From the NCBI RefSeq assembly GCF_026230105.1, contig NC_079474.1, positions 40,810,294 to 40,874,293 of the forward strand: a stretch of DNA of 64,000 bases, read 5' to 3'. The position numbers and the translations under genes are program-made. Shown here piece by piece: positions 1 to 9,900 of this stretch. Every line of letters begins with the position of its first letter. Within the stretch, counting starts at the first letter, position 1. Source of the DNA: Diorhabda sublineata (taxonomy: Eukaryota; Arthropoda; Insecta; Coleoptera; Chrysomelidae). The notes under the pieces were generated by a model. It had not been told where the DNA came from. It searched no databases and saw nothing but the letters and a program-made list of their open reading frames with translations.

Positions 1-665
1 GGGTACGTGTGGTGCGACTCGATTTGAGCGAATCTTCAAATTTCAAAAGAGAGCTGTTAGATATTTACACGTACTAAATAGCAAGGCTCACTGCAGGGAC
101 TTCTTTAAAAGATTCGGACTCTTCCTTCCTTATTCATCTTCGAATCCGTTTGCCTAATTCGTAAGCACGCTTCTCCAATTTCAGAAAGGTCGTTGCACAG
201 TTATGCACTTAGAAACGCGGAGCACGACCTTTACCTACCTACTCCACTTTCAGAATTAGTTAAGGGCTCAATATTTTACAATACAAAAAAATGCAAAATC
301 ACTTGCCAATTGAAATTAAGTCGATATCATATTTTCCCGCACTCCGCAGTAACTTGAGGGCATATTTACTGAAAAGTGCCTTCTACTCTGTAAAAGTCTA
401 TTCTAATAATAATATTTAATTCCGGACATGCTGCATACTGGTATAATTTATGCTAAGGGCTCGTATATGACTCATATACTAATTATAATCTATTACTATT
501 ATCTATAATTCTGTTATTCATTGTGGTTTGCTTCTGTATATTGAAACTTTATTTTATTTGTATCTTCATTTAGGTATTTTTATGTTTGTTTTTTAGTTTT
601 ACCAAGCTTTTGTCTACAAATTGTAACAATTTTTTTACAATAAACATTTCTCTTTCTCTCTTTCT
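1..665 (+). mobile_element. LINE (Jockey/I-like) 3' end, copy A: ORF2 C-terminus and 3' UTR
   Basis: The window opens inside an ORF2 relic. One frame reads FQKRAVRYLH and then, after shifts, AHCRDFFKRFGL, the usual C-terminal region of Jockey/CR1-type reverse transcriptases (RAVR...H CR..FK.LGIL). A decayed block like AFYSV follows near 375-400. The 3' UTR ends with a conserved tail (CAAGCTTTTGTCTACAAATT, then ACAATAAA) and a CTCTTT-rich end. The same sequence recurs at 18192-18795, and its last 100 bp at 55374-55470. Several stops make it a pseudogene, and the left end is cut by the window. Assignment to a clade is tentative. Confidence 0.8.
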
Positions 666-1189
666 CAATCCCCCCAAAAAAGAATCCATTGTATTTCATT
701 CCGAGGGACGTATGTAGTTCAAACGTTTATGTATTCATTCATTATTTCTTCAAAAAATGTTTTGATGCGTTTTAATACGTCTTCTAAATATTTTGAGTAA
801 ATAATTACAATCTATGATAATTTTCTTTAGAATGTCTCTTTTTGGCGGACGGCTTCCTTGGAATGTACAACAATCTAAAAATCTACACATCTCCTAAACC
901 ATAAATTTTATTGAGTTAAAAAAGAACTACCTTTTTGTTGAAAAGTCAATTGAAATATTTATATTTGCTAGCTTTAGATTGCACATATTGTCCCTATAAA
1001 AGTTACGAATTAACCATTCATTATGCTCGAAATTCTCATACGATCGTATAAGAATTTTTTTCATATCACAGCATTATTTTCACTTTATCTACTCACTCCC
1101 AAATTTTTTGCATCAAGTCCAGGAACACCTTGTATAATTTCATTTTCCAATTTGAACTATGGTATTCATCCATACCTTTAATAAATTAT
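666..1189. other. Intronic sequence, nothing recognised
   Basis: AT-rich sequence between a LINE tail and the Penelope-like relic. I see no coding similarity or clear repeat boundaries. Confidence 0.5.
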
Positions 1190-1625
1190 TTTAAACAGTT
1201 TTTTGTAACTTTGTCGATTTTTTTATCAATATATCTTTTACAATTTTGATAGGAATATTTGTATTTGAAGAAACTAAATCTAACGAATCGCCAGAAACTT
1301 TCTTTGAAATCACATGTATTTTAGAAATATTATTCAAATCATTAGATAATGGGGTGAGAGTTTGAATAATTGATAGATTTGGTCGAAGAATTACGTGAAG
1401 TTTATGCAGTTTTATATGGGGTATGGTATCACGAATTTTCAATTCCTTTGCATTTAATGGCGAAATAAAAAGTTGTCTTTCTATCGATCACATGAAATAT
1501 TGTTTTGTTTTTGATAAGAATTCGTACGGTTCTGTCTAATTTTTCATCCTCTTATCTTCTGATTTCATAATAACACTTTTATTAGATTTATCGGCTCTCA
1601 AATATTTTGAGATGTTTGTTTTGTT
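1190..1625 (-). pseudogene. Penelope-like element (PLE) reverse transcriptase remnant
   Basis: On the minus strand, two frames give RADKSNKSVIM followed by PLNAKELKIRDTIPHIKLHK and then LRPNLSIIQTLT and SGDSLDLV. These match the start of Penelope-like reverse transcriptases: the K/R-A-D-K-x-x-x-V-I-M block, the P-K-x-x-x-x-H-K-P segment, the L-R-P-I-V/L-S block and the D-S-L/F-x-x-V block. PLEs are retroelements whose reverse transcriptase is related to telomerase and which usually carry a C-terminal GIY-YIG nuclease. Only the N-terminal part of the reverse transcriptase remains; the YADD catalytic box is absent. Stops lie in the upstream half. Other PLE pieces lie at 21.5-22.8 kb and 33.7 kb. 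Confidence 0.72.
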
Positions 1626-2483
1626 CTTTAAATTTAATATTGCTGTTGTTCGTGGTTCTTACTCCCACAACTTGTTTTTAAAATTATTAAATAAAGTATC
1701 CGAACTTTTTTATTCTTAATTTCATTATATATATGGTATAACTCATAAATTATCACGAAAATTGAAAATATATGTTTTTTTCGAATTAAAATTCTGTGAC
1801 ATTTTAGATGAATGAATTATAGAAATAAATATTTCGAACTTATAATGAATACCTACCAAAACTATTTATCATGAATAGTATTCCAAAACTATTTATTTTT
1901 GGTCTACTTTTGATCATATGACAAAATTGCCTTTATATACTTTTAACACATTGGATCCATTTTAAGTTTTTAACGAGAATTGATTCAACAACAGTAAATC
2001 AATATACATCAGTACGCAGCAAAAATATTCTGAAAAATACAATCTTATTTCATACGATTGCGGTCCACAATATGTACATAAATAACAACCTATAGAGTTC
2101 AGCAATAAAACTGTCAGGTTTGTAGGAAATATATTAAGTACTTTCGCTGTACTAGTAAACAAAAACGGATCTGTTTTTAGATAATCTATTACGGAAGCTC
2201 TCCAATTTAAATTCACCGTTTTCTGCTCGTTCATCATTTGGGATAATTAGAAAAGTTAATGTTGGTGGTTGCTTTTTTCTTTAAATTTTGATCAATATCA
2301 ATAAAATTTGCCATGTACTGTAATGTACTTTCTTTAAGAAATCCGCGACTCGAATCTGAGTTGATATTAATGATAAATATTGATGAATATTTCTTTTGGT
2401 TGTTAATAATATTTAACGTGATCGAGTATATTTCCATTTCTTGTCAATAAACATAGTTATACAACAATATAATTCACGAGATA
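1626..2483. other. Intronic sequence, nothing recognised
   Basis: AT-rich, with only short open frames that show no family motifs. I found no repeat boundary before the inverted repeat at 2484. Confidence 0.5.
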
Positions 2484-3392
2484 GGGAACGTCTACAAATT
2501 ACGTAAGGCATTATTTGAAATATTAGATATGCCCTTCCCCATGTAAAGAAACATCAGGTTTGATATCCACACCCCTCTCTTACGTAAGAAATATGGTTGA
2601 AAATATTTATTTGTATGCCAAGGACTCGTCTGTTGCTCGCCTCGCCTCGCACGTCTCGCAATTTTCAGACTCGTCCAACACAGTAGTATTTCAGCCGCGG
2701 CGTACACAACATTTTTTAGACGACACATAAGATCCAAAACTTTTTCAATTACACTGAGTAAAGAAAATAAATAATAGAGAATTATTTATTTATGCCAATA
2801 TTAATTTATTAATTATTTGCAAAAAGTAATGTTGACTGTACCTCCAGGACAATTATTAATATTTATTGGATTAGATGCAGATGTAATATGTACATCTCTA
2901 CTAGATGTTGATGGAATCTCTGTAGATGTGTTTGTGATTTCGATGCAATTTGTAGATAGATGTGTTTATGTCATCGAAGTGAAACTGTCAACTGTCAACA
3001 TTGAAGTGGCTAGAGTGACATTTAAGGAAGTTGAATTTGTCTACTCCAGAGCGCCCCAAAAGTGTTTTGCAGTACGGAACTGTCACTTTCACTACATGGA
3101 ACACACAAAACGCAACTTTCGGTATATAAATGAATACATTAATGAATATATTAAATATGGTTAGCGCTTGTTTTACTGCAACCGTCTTACTGACAGTAGT
3201 TGGTATGGAGTATCCGTCAAGTTTCATTCGGCATTCACGTGCTTTCTTAAAAGTTTGAGCTCGCGCTTTATACATTAAACCAGCATTTGAATCGCAAGTA
3301 TTAAATCAAAAGAAAAAGTGAATCTCACTTCATAAGGAATGTTCAACTCCACCCACCCACTAAAGAGCCTTACGTAATTTGTAAACGCTCCC
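2484..3392. mobile_element. 909-bp element bounded by ~25-bp terminal inverted repeats (non-autonomous DNA transposon candidate)
   Basis: The left end reads GGGAACGTCTACAAATTACG then TAAGGC. The right end, reverse-complemented, reads GGGAGCGTTTACAAATTACG then TAAGGC. The two ends differ at two of the first 26 positions. Flanking trinucleotides are ATA on the left and TTA on the right, close to the TWA target of PIF/Harbinger elements but not identical. The interior holds a 115-codon + strand frame (2817-3164) with no recognisable domain. No transposase motif is visible, so this looks like a MITE-like or internally deleted element. The family is not certain. Confidence 0.6.
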
Positions 3393-4020
3393 TTAAATGT
3401 ATCCCAGTCACTTAAAGATTGAGGAAAATATACTAGGAAATCGCTGCCAGGAAATAATTGCTCAGAAGGATAAAATTTTGAGAATTTATCATAATGAAAC
3501 ATACTATGACATATATAACAATGAAAATGAAAAATGCCTGTAAGTGGGGTTCTGCTTAGCCGATTCATATGATCTTGGTGTTGTCTGGAACATCTTCTGT
3601 CCAAAAACACAAAATGTATAATTTCTAAGCAATTTAATTAACAACTTGATTGCTAGAGGGCGCTGTTTCATATATTTTAAATATTGTAATTTCTCTTGAT
3701 AAATTTGAGCATTAGCGTAAAAGTTGGAGTAGGTCTTTCCAAAGTAAACTGAATTAACAAAAACATAGCCAAAACCGCATGTTAATACCTTTTCTTTCTC
3801 TCGAGATATCTTAAGATAAGTGTAAACGGCGGGAAATTTTCTATTAAGTAGACTGGTTCGCCCAAACCGAAATTAAAAATTTATTCTGGAAAGTGAAGCA
3901 GTAATTTAATCTGTTCTCATATCAACTTGTTTCTGCTAGATGGTGTTATCTAAATGGAAAACTATACTATTAACAATAATTGGAAAAACAAATCTAACAA
4001 TTAACAATTTATATTACTAA
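3393..4020. other. Intronic sequence, nothing recognised
   Basis: No family motif was found on either strand between the TIR element and the transposase scrap at 4048. Confidence 0.45.
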
Positions 4021-4029
4021 CTATGTAAT

Positions 4030-4420
4030 TAGTGGCACCCCAGATGTTCAAAATTTTCTATATATAAAATCAGTCACTAATATGATAGCAGTTTCAATAT
4101 CTGTCATTGAAATACTGCATATTGTCTGTAGTTTGCTTTCAACCATATCATCATTCGTCATGATGTATACGAGATATTTAATGCAGACCCATAGATAAAA
4201 ATCTAATTTAGTTAGGTTTGGAGATCTGGATGGCCAAATAAATAAATAAACGGAAGAAAGGTATATAGAAAAAGGTAATATGAAAGTAGAAGTCGTGCGA
4301 GGTGTAATCTTAACCAAAAAAAGGTATATAGAAAATTGTGAATAGGACTTGGATTATAATCCGTTCTTGAGATATGGCCGTCGGCCGTTCTTGGTGACCC
4401 ACCCGGTAAATTTAGCTAAA
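4030..4420 (-). pseudogene. Tc1/mariner-superfamily transposase, C-terminal fragment
   Basis: A minus-strand frame (4048-4317) contains WPSRSPNLTKLDFYLW, the conserved W-P-x-R-S-P-D-L-T-x-x-D-F-F-L-W block around the third acidic residue of a Tc1/mariner-like DDE transposase. Here the catalytic Asp of SPDL is Asn. On the minus strand, upstream at about 4395-4412, lies a GGGTGGGTCACC stretch that resembles a transposon terminus. If so, almost the whole transposase between end and C-terminus is deleted. Fragments with complementary parts of a similar transposase occur at 24801-25103 (first acidic residue) and 50521-50708 (second). Confidence 0.7.
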
Positions 4421-5150
4421 AAATTGGAAATATTTATTGAAACTCTAGATATATTGGTCCTATTAAAAACGGATTTCAAATATTGATAGAATTTGTATTA
4501 TATCGATGAAATTATTCCTAAATATCAAGTTATTAATTATATTTAAAGTATTTAATGGACAAAATGCTTATTTTCTCGAATAGTACCGATATGTTGAAAG
4601 GTACATTATATTAACAAGTCGACATATTAGTTGTAAACTACCTCCGAAGTTTCACAGTAAAATGAAACTTTGGTATGGACGAGGTCAATGTAAATACTCT
4701 GATGATTGGTAGATGAATGTATGTGAATTTTTGTATCACGAAAGAAGAAACTTGAATAGAAAGAGAAAATTTGGAAATGAGAAAGAGGCTCGAGAGACGA
4801 TTAACTACACCATTTGCTATACGAGAGAAATGAAGTAATAAAATGATAAAATACAAATGTTATAAAAGTGAGATATTTCCAAAAAGAGATTAAAAAGGGT
4901 TTTGAAAGGATTAAGTCGTAAATAAAAAATAAATGAGTTCGCATCTCCGAACCGTTCCAGTTTCACACTGGAAAAACAATTCTTATAAAGTGTACCAAAT
5001 GCCACAGGATTATTTTTAGTAAAATACCTAAGACCCGAGAATATCATGAAAATAGAGTGCGGTATTTTCACAGAATAAAAAAATGATAAATTGTATACGC
5101 TGTAATGAATCGCAACTATATGTATCTGAATACACACCATACATGAAATT
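4421..5150. other. Intronic sequence, nothing recognised
   Basis: Open frames here (for example a 107-codon minus-strand frame at 4817-5140) show no motifs and are biased toward Phe, Leu and Ile, as expected by chance in AT-rich DNA. Confidence 0.45.
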
Positions 5151-5156
5151 TAATAG

Positions 5157-5705
5157 TATACGGATGGATCTAAACAGTAGACAGAACTGGAATAGGAGTG
5201 TACGGCCCCAGAACCAAATACTCTGAAAACCTAGGCAATACGCTAAGCATTTTAAAAAGAGAAATCTAGAAATGAACTATCGCAAATTGGAAACCATCAT
5301 TATGTCCAAGCGGGAGCAGACAAGTCCTCCATGAGAACTTAACCGTTATTTGGTATCAGATATAGAATAGTAAGAAAAATTATTGGAAAAGAAGGTAGAT
5401 AAGAGCAAAATCAATTATTGGGACAACCTACAGGAGCTAAGTCAGGCAAAGACTCTCCTGGGAAACTATAACCAGAAAATATCTACTGAATCCATAAACC
5501 TAAATAAGAACAATTTACGAATACTAACTAATTTTGTTGTACAGAGGACGAAACCTCTATCCATTCTTTGTGTGAAATACTACAAAACTCCAGAGCACTA
5601 CACCTGGAAGCGTATAAAATAGAAGACGAAGATCTTTGGCAGCTGCAGCAATCCCACATTCTGGATTTTCTAAAAGGATTGGGATTAATATATCAGCTGT
5701 AAACA
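5157..5705 (+). pseudogene. LINE ORF2 fragment: RNase H start and C-terminal region
   Basis: The block opens with YTDGSK, the first catalytic strand of an RNase H domain (Asp of TDGS), followed by a frameshifted VYGPRTKYSENLG. The rest of RNase H is largely deleted. From about 5383 a frame reads NYWDNLQELSQAKTLLGNYN and then LNKNNLRILT, the conserved region after RNase H in I/R1/Jockey-type LINEs. A decayed cysteine-rich end follows. A second, independent copy of this C-terminal region lies at 40866-41330 and shares the QAKTLLGNY-type segment. Multiple stops make it inactive. Confidence 0.78.
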
Positions 5706-5924
5706 ATGTGTTCGCAGCAAGAAAGGGGAATCCTTTGGGTCGTAGTTTATATGATACCCCAATATCTACAAATATACATATGTATCTGAATAGAAAGCAA
5801 GTTACAAAGTATATTATTGAATATCAACTGTATAATTTCAATTTCAATTTTTATCTAGAGCCGAAGATCTTTAATGATAAAAATGAAAATTAGTTTCAAA
5901 AATACATTTGCTCGAATGGTACAG

Positions 5925-6250
5925 CTTTAAAGTGCGCGAACAACTTTGGTTAGATTTGGCTCATCTCGAAAGACTCAGACTTATATAGTCTATTGTTGTC
6001 AGGATCTTGAAACAGCGCGATTGAGTTTTTCCATCTTTTTTGCATCAATCGAATCGTTTTTGTGAGCAGCTATCAAATTATGCGAAACATTGTGGCATGA
6101 GATGGTGCTTTATGACCAAAAATCGAAGACAGTTGTTAGCACTCTGTTGTTGGTTTAATCCACGTCGAAAGTCATAGTACGAATATGTTTAATTCTATTT
6201 TTTGACCAAGATGAAAGTATTTATAAATTTGTAATCAATTATTTTCTTGA
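5925..6250 (-). pseudogene. Mariner transposase fragment, central region
   Basis: The minus strand reads RDEPNLTKVVRAL, matching the mariner segment W-V-F-Q-D-E-P-x-P-T-K-V-V-R-x-R after the first catalytic Asp. Nucleotide similarity to the mariner relic at 44514-45468 continues through the upstream coding part, including a shared TTAATTCTATTTTTTGACCA near the 5' end. Both coding ends and TIRs are missing or unrecognisable. Confidence 0.65.
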
Positions 6251-6439
6251 ATATCAAACAGACAATGAGTGATTCAAGCACAGCTTATATTTAAAATGTT
6301 GTATAAATATTTTTAGTCGAGAAATAATTAAATTCTTTTGGGGTTATAAAACGAACTACAAGAATCGCCTCTAATCCCAATGAAACCGTTCCGGAAGATT
6401 AATTAAAAAGCTTACAATATATATATTAACAAGCCGTTG

Positions 6440-6580
6440 AAAGAAGATGGAAAATCCCAGAGAGGACGGGATTCCAAAAGAAAAAATGTTAATTATTGAG
6501 AGGAGACATTTATATCACTACAGCTCTTATCGCAACCAACTTTTAATAACGAGCTGTGATGCTTTTTCGCATAAAATAAT
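6440..6580 (+). pseudogene. Possible LINE reverse transcriptase fragment (palm-proximal block)
   Basis: One frame reads KKMENPREDGIPKEKM, similar to the L-K-N-G-K-A-P-G-E-D-G-I-P-x-E block near the start of LINE reverse transcriptases. The similarity is confined to about 20-30 residues, so this is tentative. Confidence 0.45.
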
Positions 6581-8149
6581 TTGACAACAATTGTACAAAT
6601 TTTTTAATACATTACCAGCATAATAGGGAAAAGCTGATGAAATTTTTTCTCAAATCATTTGTTTTTCCTGTTTTCTCTACGGCCACTTTGAACTTTAGGT
6701 AGTTTTAATCCCATAGGACACTTGCACACAAGCGAGTTTGGATCTGTTCTGGATTATATATAATTTCACGAAAATATAAGACTGGATGAGAAAACTAGTT
6801 ACTCAAAAATAGAACAAAAAATATTCAAAATTTCAATTACAACACTGGTTAACAAAACTTTTATTAAACATTAAATTATGAATGTAGTAGGGCCACCAAA
6901 CAATAATAGGTGAATGAAAAAGAAAATGACACATCTTGAGACATCAAAACTTATATTCTCGTGAAAAGTACAAACATCAGGTACATTTAAAGATATTATT
7001 GCTTAGGTTCGAACGAACTCTTATGATTTTCGTGAAATATTTGGCTTGTCTCTCTCCTTCTAGCTTTCCTGGATTGCATTTACCTTGATAGTGCTCTTAC
7101 ATTAAAGAAATATTTGACAGAAATTCTCATCTTTTTTTTACTCATAGCACCCAAATTTTCCTGAAATAAATCCAGATCAACAAATCCAAATTCAACATTT
7201 TATATAGTTTATTTAACATTATAAGTTGATTTATTATTTGTAATTTTCCGATTTATGGTTTCCTAGAAATTTCTTATTCATAGCTCTTAATCTCTATCAG
7301 CTTCTGTATCTCTGAGTGAAAGGGAGTTTCTCTTTCAGAATCTACTGCCATCTATAAGAATATATCTACAAAAAAAATAGTATTTAATGAAAATACTAAT
7401 TATCTAATGTTGAATACCCAAGACTTTCTAACGGTGTGTAGTAATCAATAACTTTAAAAAAAAGATACAATTCAGTTTACAAATAAAAATAATAAATCCT
7501 CAAGAACAATTCTTTGGAACATATAAATGCTTCAATTATTACATTATTTAGTTAATAATAATTTGTACCAAGTAACTGCGACGAATTTTGCAAAATAAAT
7601 TGTACAGAAAATATAGACGCATGATAATTGATGGTGAATTCCAGTAATCTTGTTGGCAACTTATAGACAGAAAATTATTTTGGATCTTCAAAGAAGACGT
7701 CATTTTCATGAGAATAATTAATACTTAACAGCTCACAAACTTATAATAAGCCCAAAAATAGAAGAAAAATTGATGCAGGCGCTTGAATGACGGAGTATAT
7801 TAAGCTTCTTATAAAGCTTTAATATAAAATTGGAGGTGTTTTATTGTTAGTTATTTTCAAATTTCAAAGAAATTATTATTCCAAATTTAATAAGGTACTT
7901 TCAGAGAAGAAATGATTATACCCAGTAGAAGCATGTGTTGTTTGGAATTAAAAAAAATCCCATTTTTTTCATCAATAAGAAGCTTTTTAGAGAGCGGCGC
8001 ACAAAATTTTCGACCTCCCTAATAATGTATTTTTTATTGCAACGGGGTTGTGGATACTACTCAAGTTATATATGTAAATTTGAATTTGTACATCGTTCAA
8101 AACCTTTAGTAAGATATGTGAATGTGGACTATCAAATAGTGAACTGAAG
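6581..8149. other. Intronic sequence, nothing recognised
   Basis: About 1.6 kb of AT-rich DNA. I see no protein motifs, inverted-repeat pairs or RNA gene signatures. A tRNA B-box-like GGTTCGAAC at about 7008 lacks the rest of a tRNA. Confidence 0.45.
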
Positions 8150-8895
8150 CTGCTATGCAATGATTTGTTGCCCATCATGTCGTACATATATAAAAGAAAG
8201 TTGTGTTGGTTACACTATTTATAACTCAAGAACGGCTGTACCGATATGGCTGAAAGTTGGTGAGGAGGTAGATGAAAGCCAGGAGACGGACATAGGATAC
8301 TTTTTATTCCTTTCGACAGGGTTCCCGTGTGACTTGACATAAAACGAGAGTCAGTATAAAACATGGTGTAACAAAAAAGAATCAGACTTGGAATAACAAT
8401 ATGCAAATGACAGCTATGTAATGGACGTATGGATGACAATTTGGTTTTTTCGAGAATTGGAACGGGAATGTAAATTTGATCACCAGGAATTAGATTTGGT
8501 AGTTCAAACGAATGTACCCCTGTTGAATTCCAAACAAAAGGAAGTTTATGATACTTTAATGAAGGCAATCGATGATGGAAATGGTGGTTTATAATTCCTA
8601 GATGCCCCTGCTGGAACAGGTAAGAAATTCCTCATGTCAGTAGTTTTAGCTACTGTTCGTGCGAGATCCAACATAGCGATTGCAGGTGCTTTTTCTGGAA
8701 TAGCAGCCACATTGTTAGAAGGATGCCGTACGGCTCATTCAGCATTAAAATTACCGTTAAATCTTTAAACTATTGAAGAACCAAAGTGTAATATTGCAAA
8801 AAACTTGGTTATACATTCAGAACAATATGTAATTCTGGTATTGATTGAGGCAAAGATAGACAATACTGCGTCGTTTCAATAGGTTTCCTTACTTT
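8150..8895 (+). mobile_element. Helitron remnant
   Basis: The block combines a non-coding stretch (about 8205-8345, with CAAGAACGGCTG and GAGACGGACATAGGATAC), which I associate with Helitron flanks in arthropods, and a helicase relic downstream. In an intact element such non-coding sequence would lie outside the coding region, so the order here suggests rearrangement or nesting. No CTRR hairpin end was identified. The non-coding assignment rests on memory of related repeats; the helicase part is independent evidence. Confidence 0.65.
8450..8820 (+). pseudogene. Helitron PIF1-like helicase fragment (RepHel)
   Basis: The frame reads DHQELDLVVQTNVPLLNSKQ, KEVYDTLMKAIDDGNGG, a stop, then FLDAPAGTGKKFL and SGIAATLLEGCRTAHSALKL. 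This is the PIF1-family helicase start of Helitron RepHel proteins: the P-L-L-N-x-x-Q-x-x-V-Y-D block, Walker A (usually APGGTGKT) and the S-S-G-I-A-A-T-L-L-x-G-G-R-T-A-H-S block. Walker A has lost its terminal Thr (GKK for GKT). An in-frame TAA precedes it and another follows LPLNL. Similarity fades after CNIAKN. The Rep nuclease domain is not seen. Confidence 0.85.
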
Positions 8896-9594
8896 ATCCA
8901 CAACTTTGGTAGTTACGAGTATGTGTACATTTTAACCAGATTTTTCAGTCCGTTATTAATTTACTAAGATTTTTCTGTAATGCTGCCCATCGCCTTCTGT
9001 TTTAATTCATTTTGAAATTTCTTTATTGAGGGAAGTGATAATTTGGATAGGCTTTAAAAAAAATGGTACTCATATTTGCTTCAACGTTTTTAGGAGCGAG
9101 ATAGTTATGACAAATATTATACTGTTCCAAACAAGTTCACAAAATGGTTCTCTAGACCACCCTTTCCAGCTACTATGGAATTTTAAAAATTCGGCGAATT
9201 CGCGCGGCGCTTTTTCGGGCGGCGTCTTTTACATTTTCTACACACATTAGTTTAATGTTTATTTGTTAATAATTAAGCAGCTTATTTCTTCTAAATAATT
9301 TCTAAGAATGTATATTTATTTATTTGTTTTGTTTCTTTTTGTTCTAGAACTTTGTAGAATTTTATTTAGATATATAAATGATTTGTGTAAACGCTGTTAG
9401 TTTTGAATAAATATTCCTGGTGAAAAGATTGAATTAGTAAAAGTAATTGCAGGAATTATAAATAAATTATTATAAGTTAAGTGTACTGTATAGTGTTTAT
9501 TAATTCACTCCATGAATAGAAAGAGTGTAAACTAATAGAAAAAACATTACAATATTTTTAAACAACAAATTCATTCATTTAGATTAATTGACAC
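8896..9594. other. Intronic sequence, nothing recognised
   Basis: I found no motif. A short GC-rich patch (GCGAATTCGCGCGGCGCTTT at about 9194) stands out from the AT-rich background, but I cannot assign it. Confidence 0.4.
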
Positions 9595-9900
9595 TGCAAG
9601 TTCCTTTTCTTCTGCATCTATATGTAATGCCTCTTCCAAGCTGTCCAACATAATCTCTCCTATAGCAGTTTTTGCAAGACTTACTCGACAGGCAGTTGTA
9701 TTTATCGGGACTAATTTCTCTGTAGAAACGTAAGCCTATGGTATCAGCTAAATCTGAACACTACAACCTATAGTTCAAAGTGAATATCCACAGGCATCTC
9801 CACACGATAGGCACCACTCCAACTATTCGAGTGTAATAAGGCTTACCCTCTTGTGATTGCTTTTTACATAAAAAAATGCCAATAACTGCTCTTTTATCTA
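9595..9900 (-). repeat. Unidentified coding repeat, copy 1
   Basis: On the minus strand this segment aligns with 26640-26890 (+). The best shared frame gives NTTACRVSLAKTAIGEIML followed by DSLEEA here, and SACREGLAYIALGAIML followed by GSLEES in the other copy. The shared pattern is ACR--LA--A-G-IML-SLEE. Conservation in one frame of two diverged copies points to a decayed protein C-terminus, probably of a mobile element. I do not recognise the family. Upstream on the minus strand the similarity continues through an AAGAGGGT-containing stretch but the frame is broken. Confidence 0.5.

Noticed and set aside
2817..3164. 115-codon + strand frame inside the 909-bp TIR element
   Set aside because: No domain, low-complexity end (repeated INEY) and non-ATG-like context; kept only as content of the element.
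7005..7020. tRNA B-box-like GGTTCGAAC; also CGTTCGAATCCC at about 40106
   Set aside because: No matching A box, no complementary T-stem arms and no acceptor stem at either place.
9590..9740. Cysteine-rich minus-strand frame (CKNCYRRDYVGQLGRG) that looks like a secreted peptide
   Set aside because: The neighbouring frame is the one whose amino acids are conserved with the second copy at 26.7 kb; five cysteines, no start codon or signal peptide.
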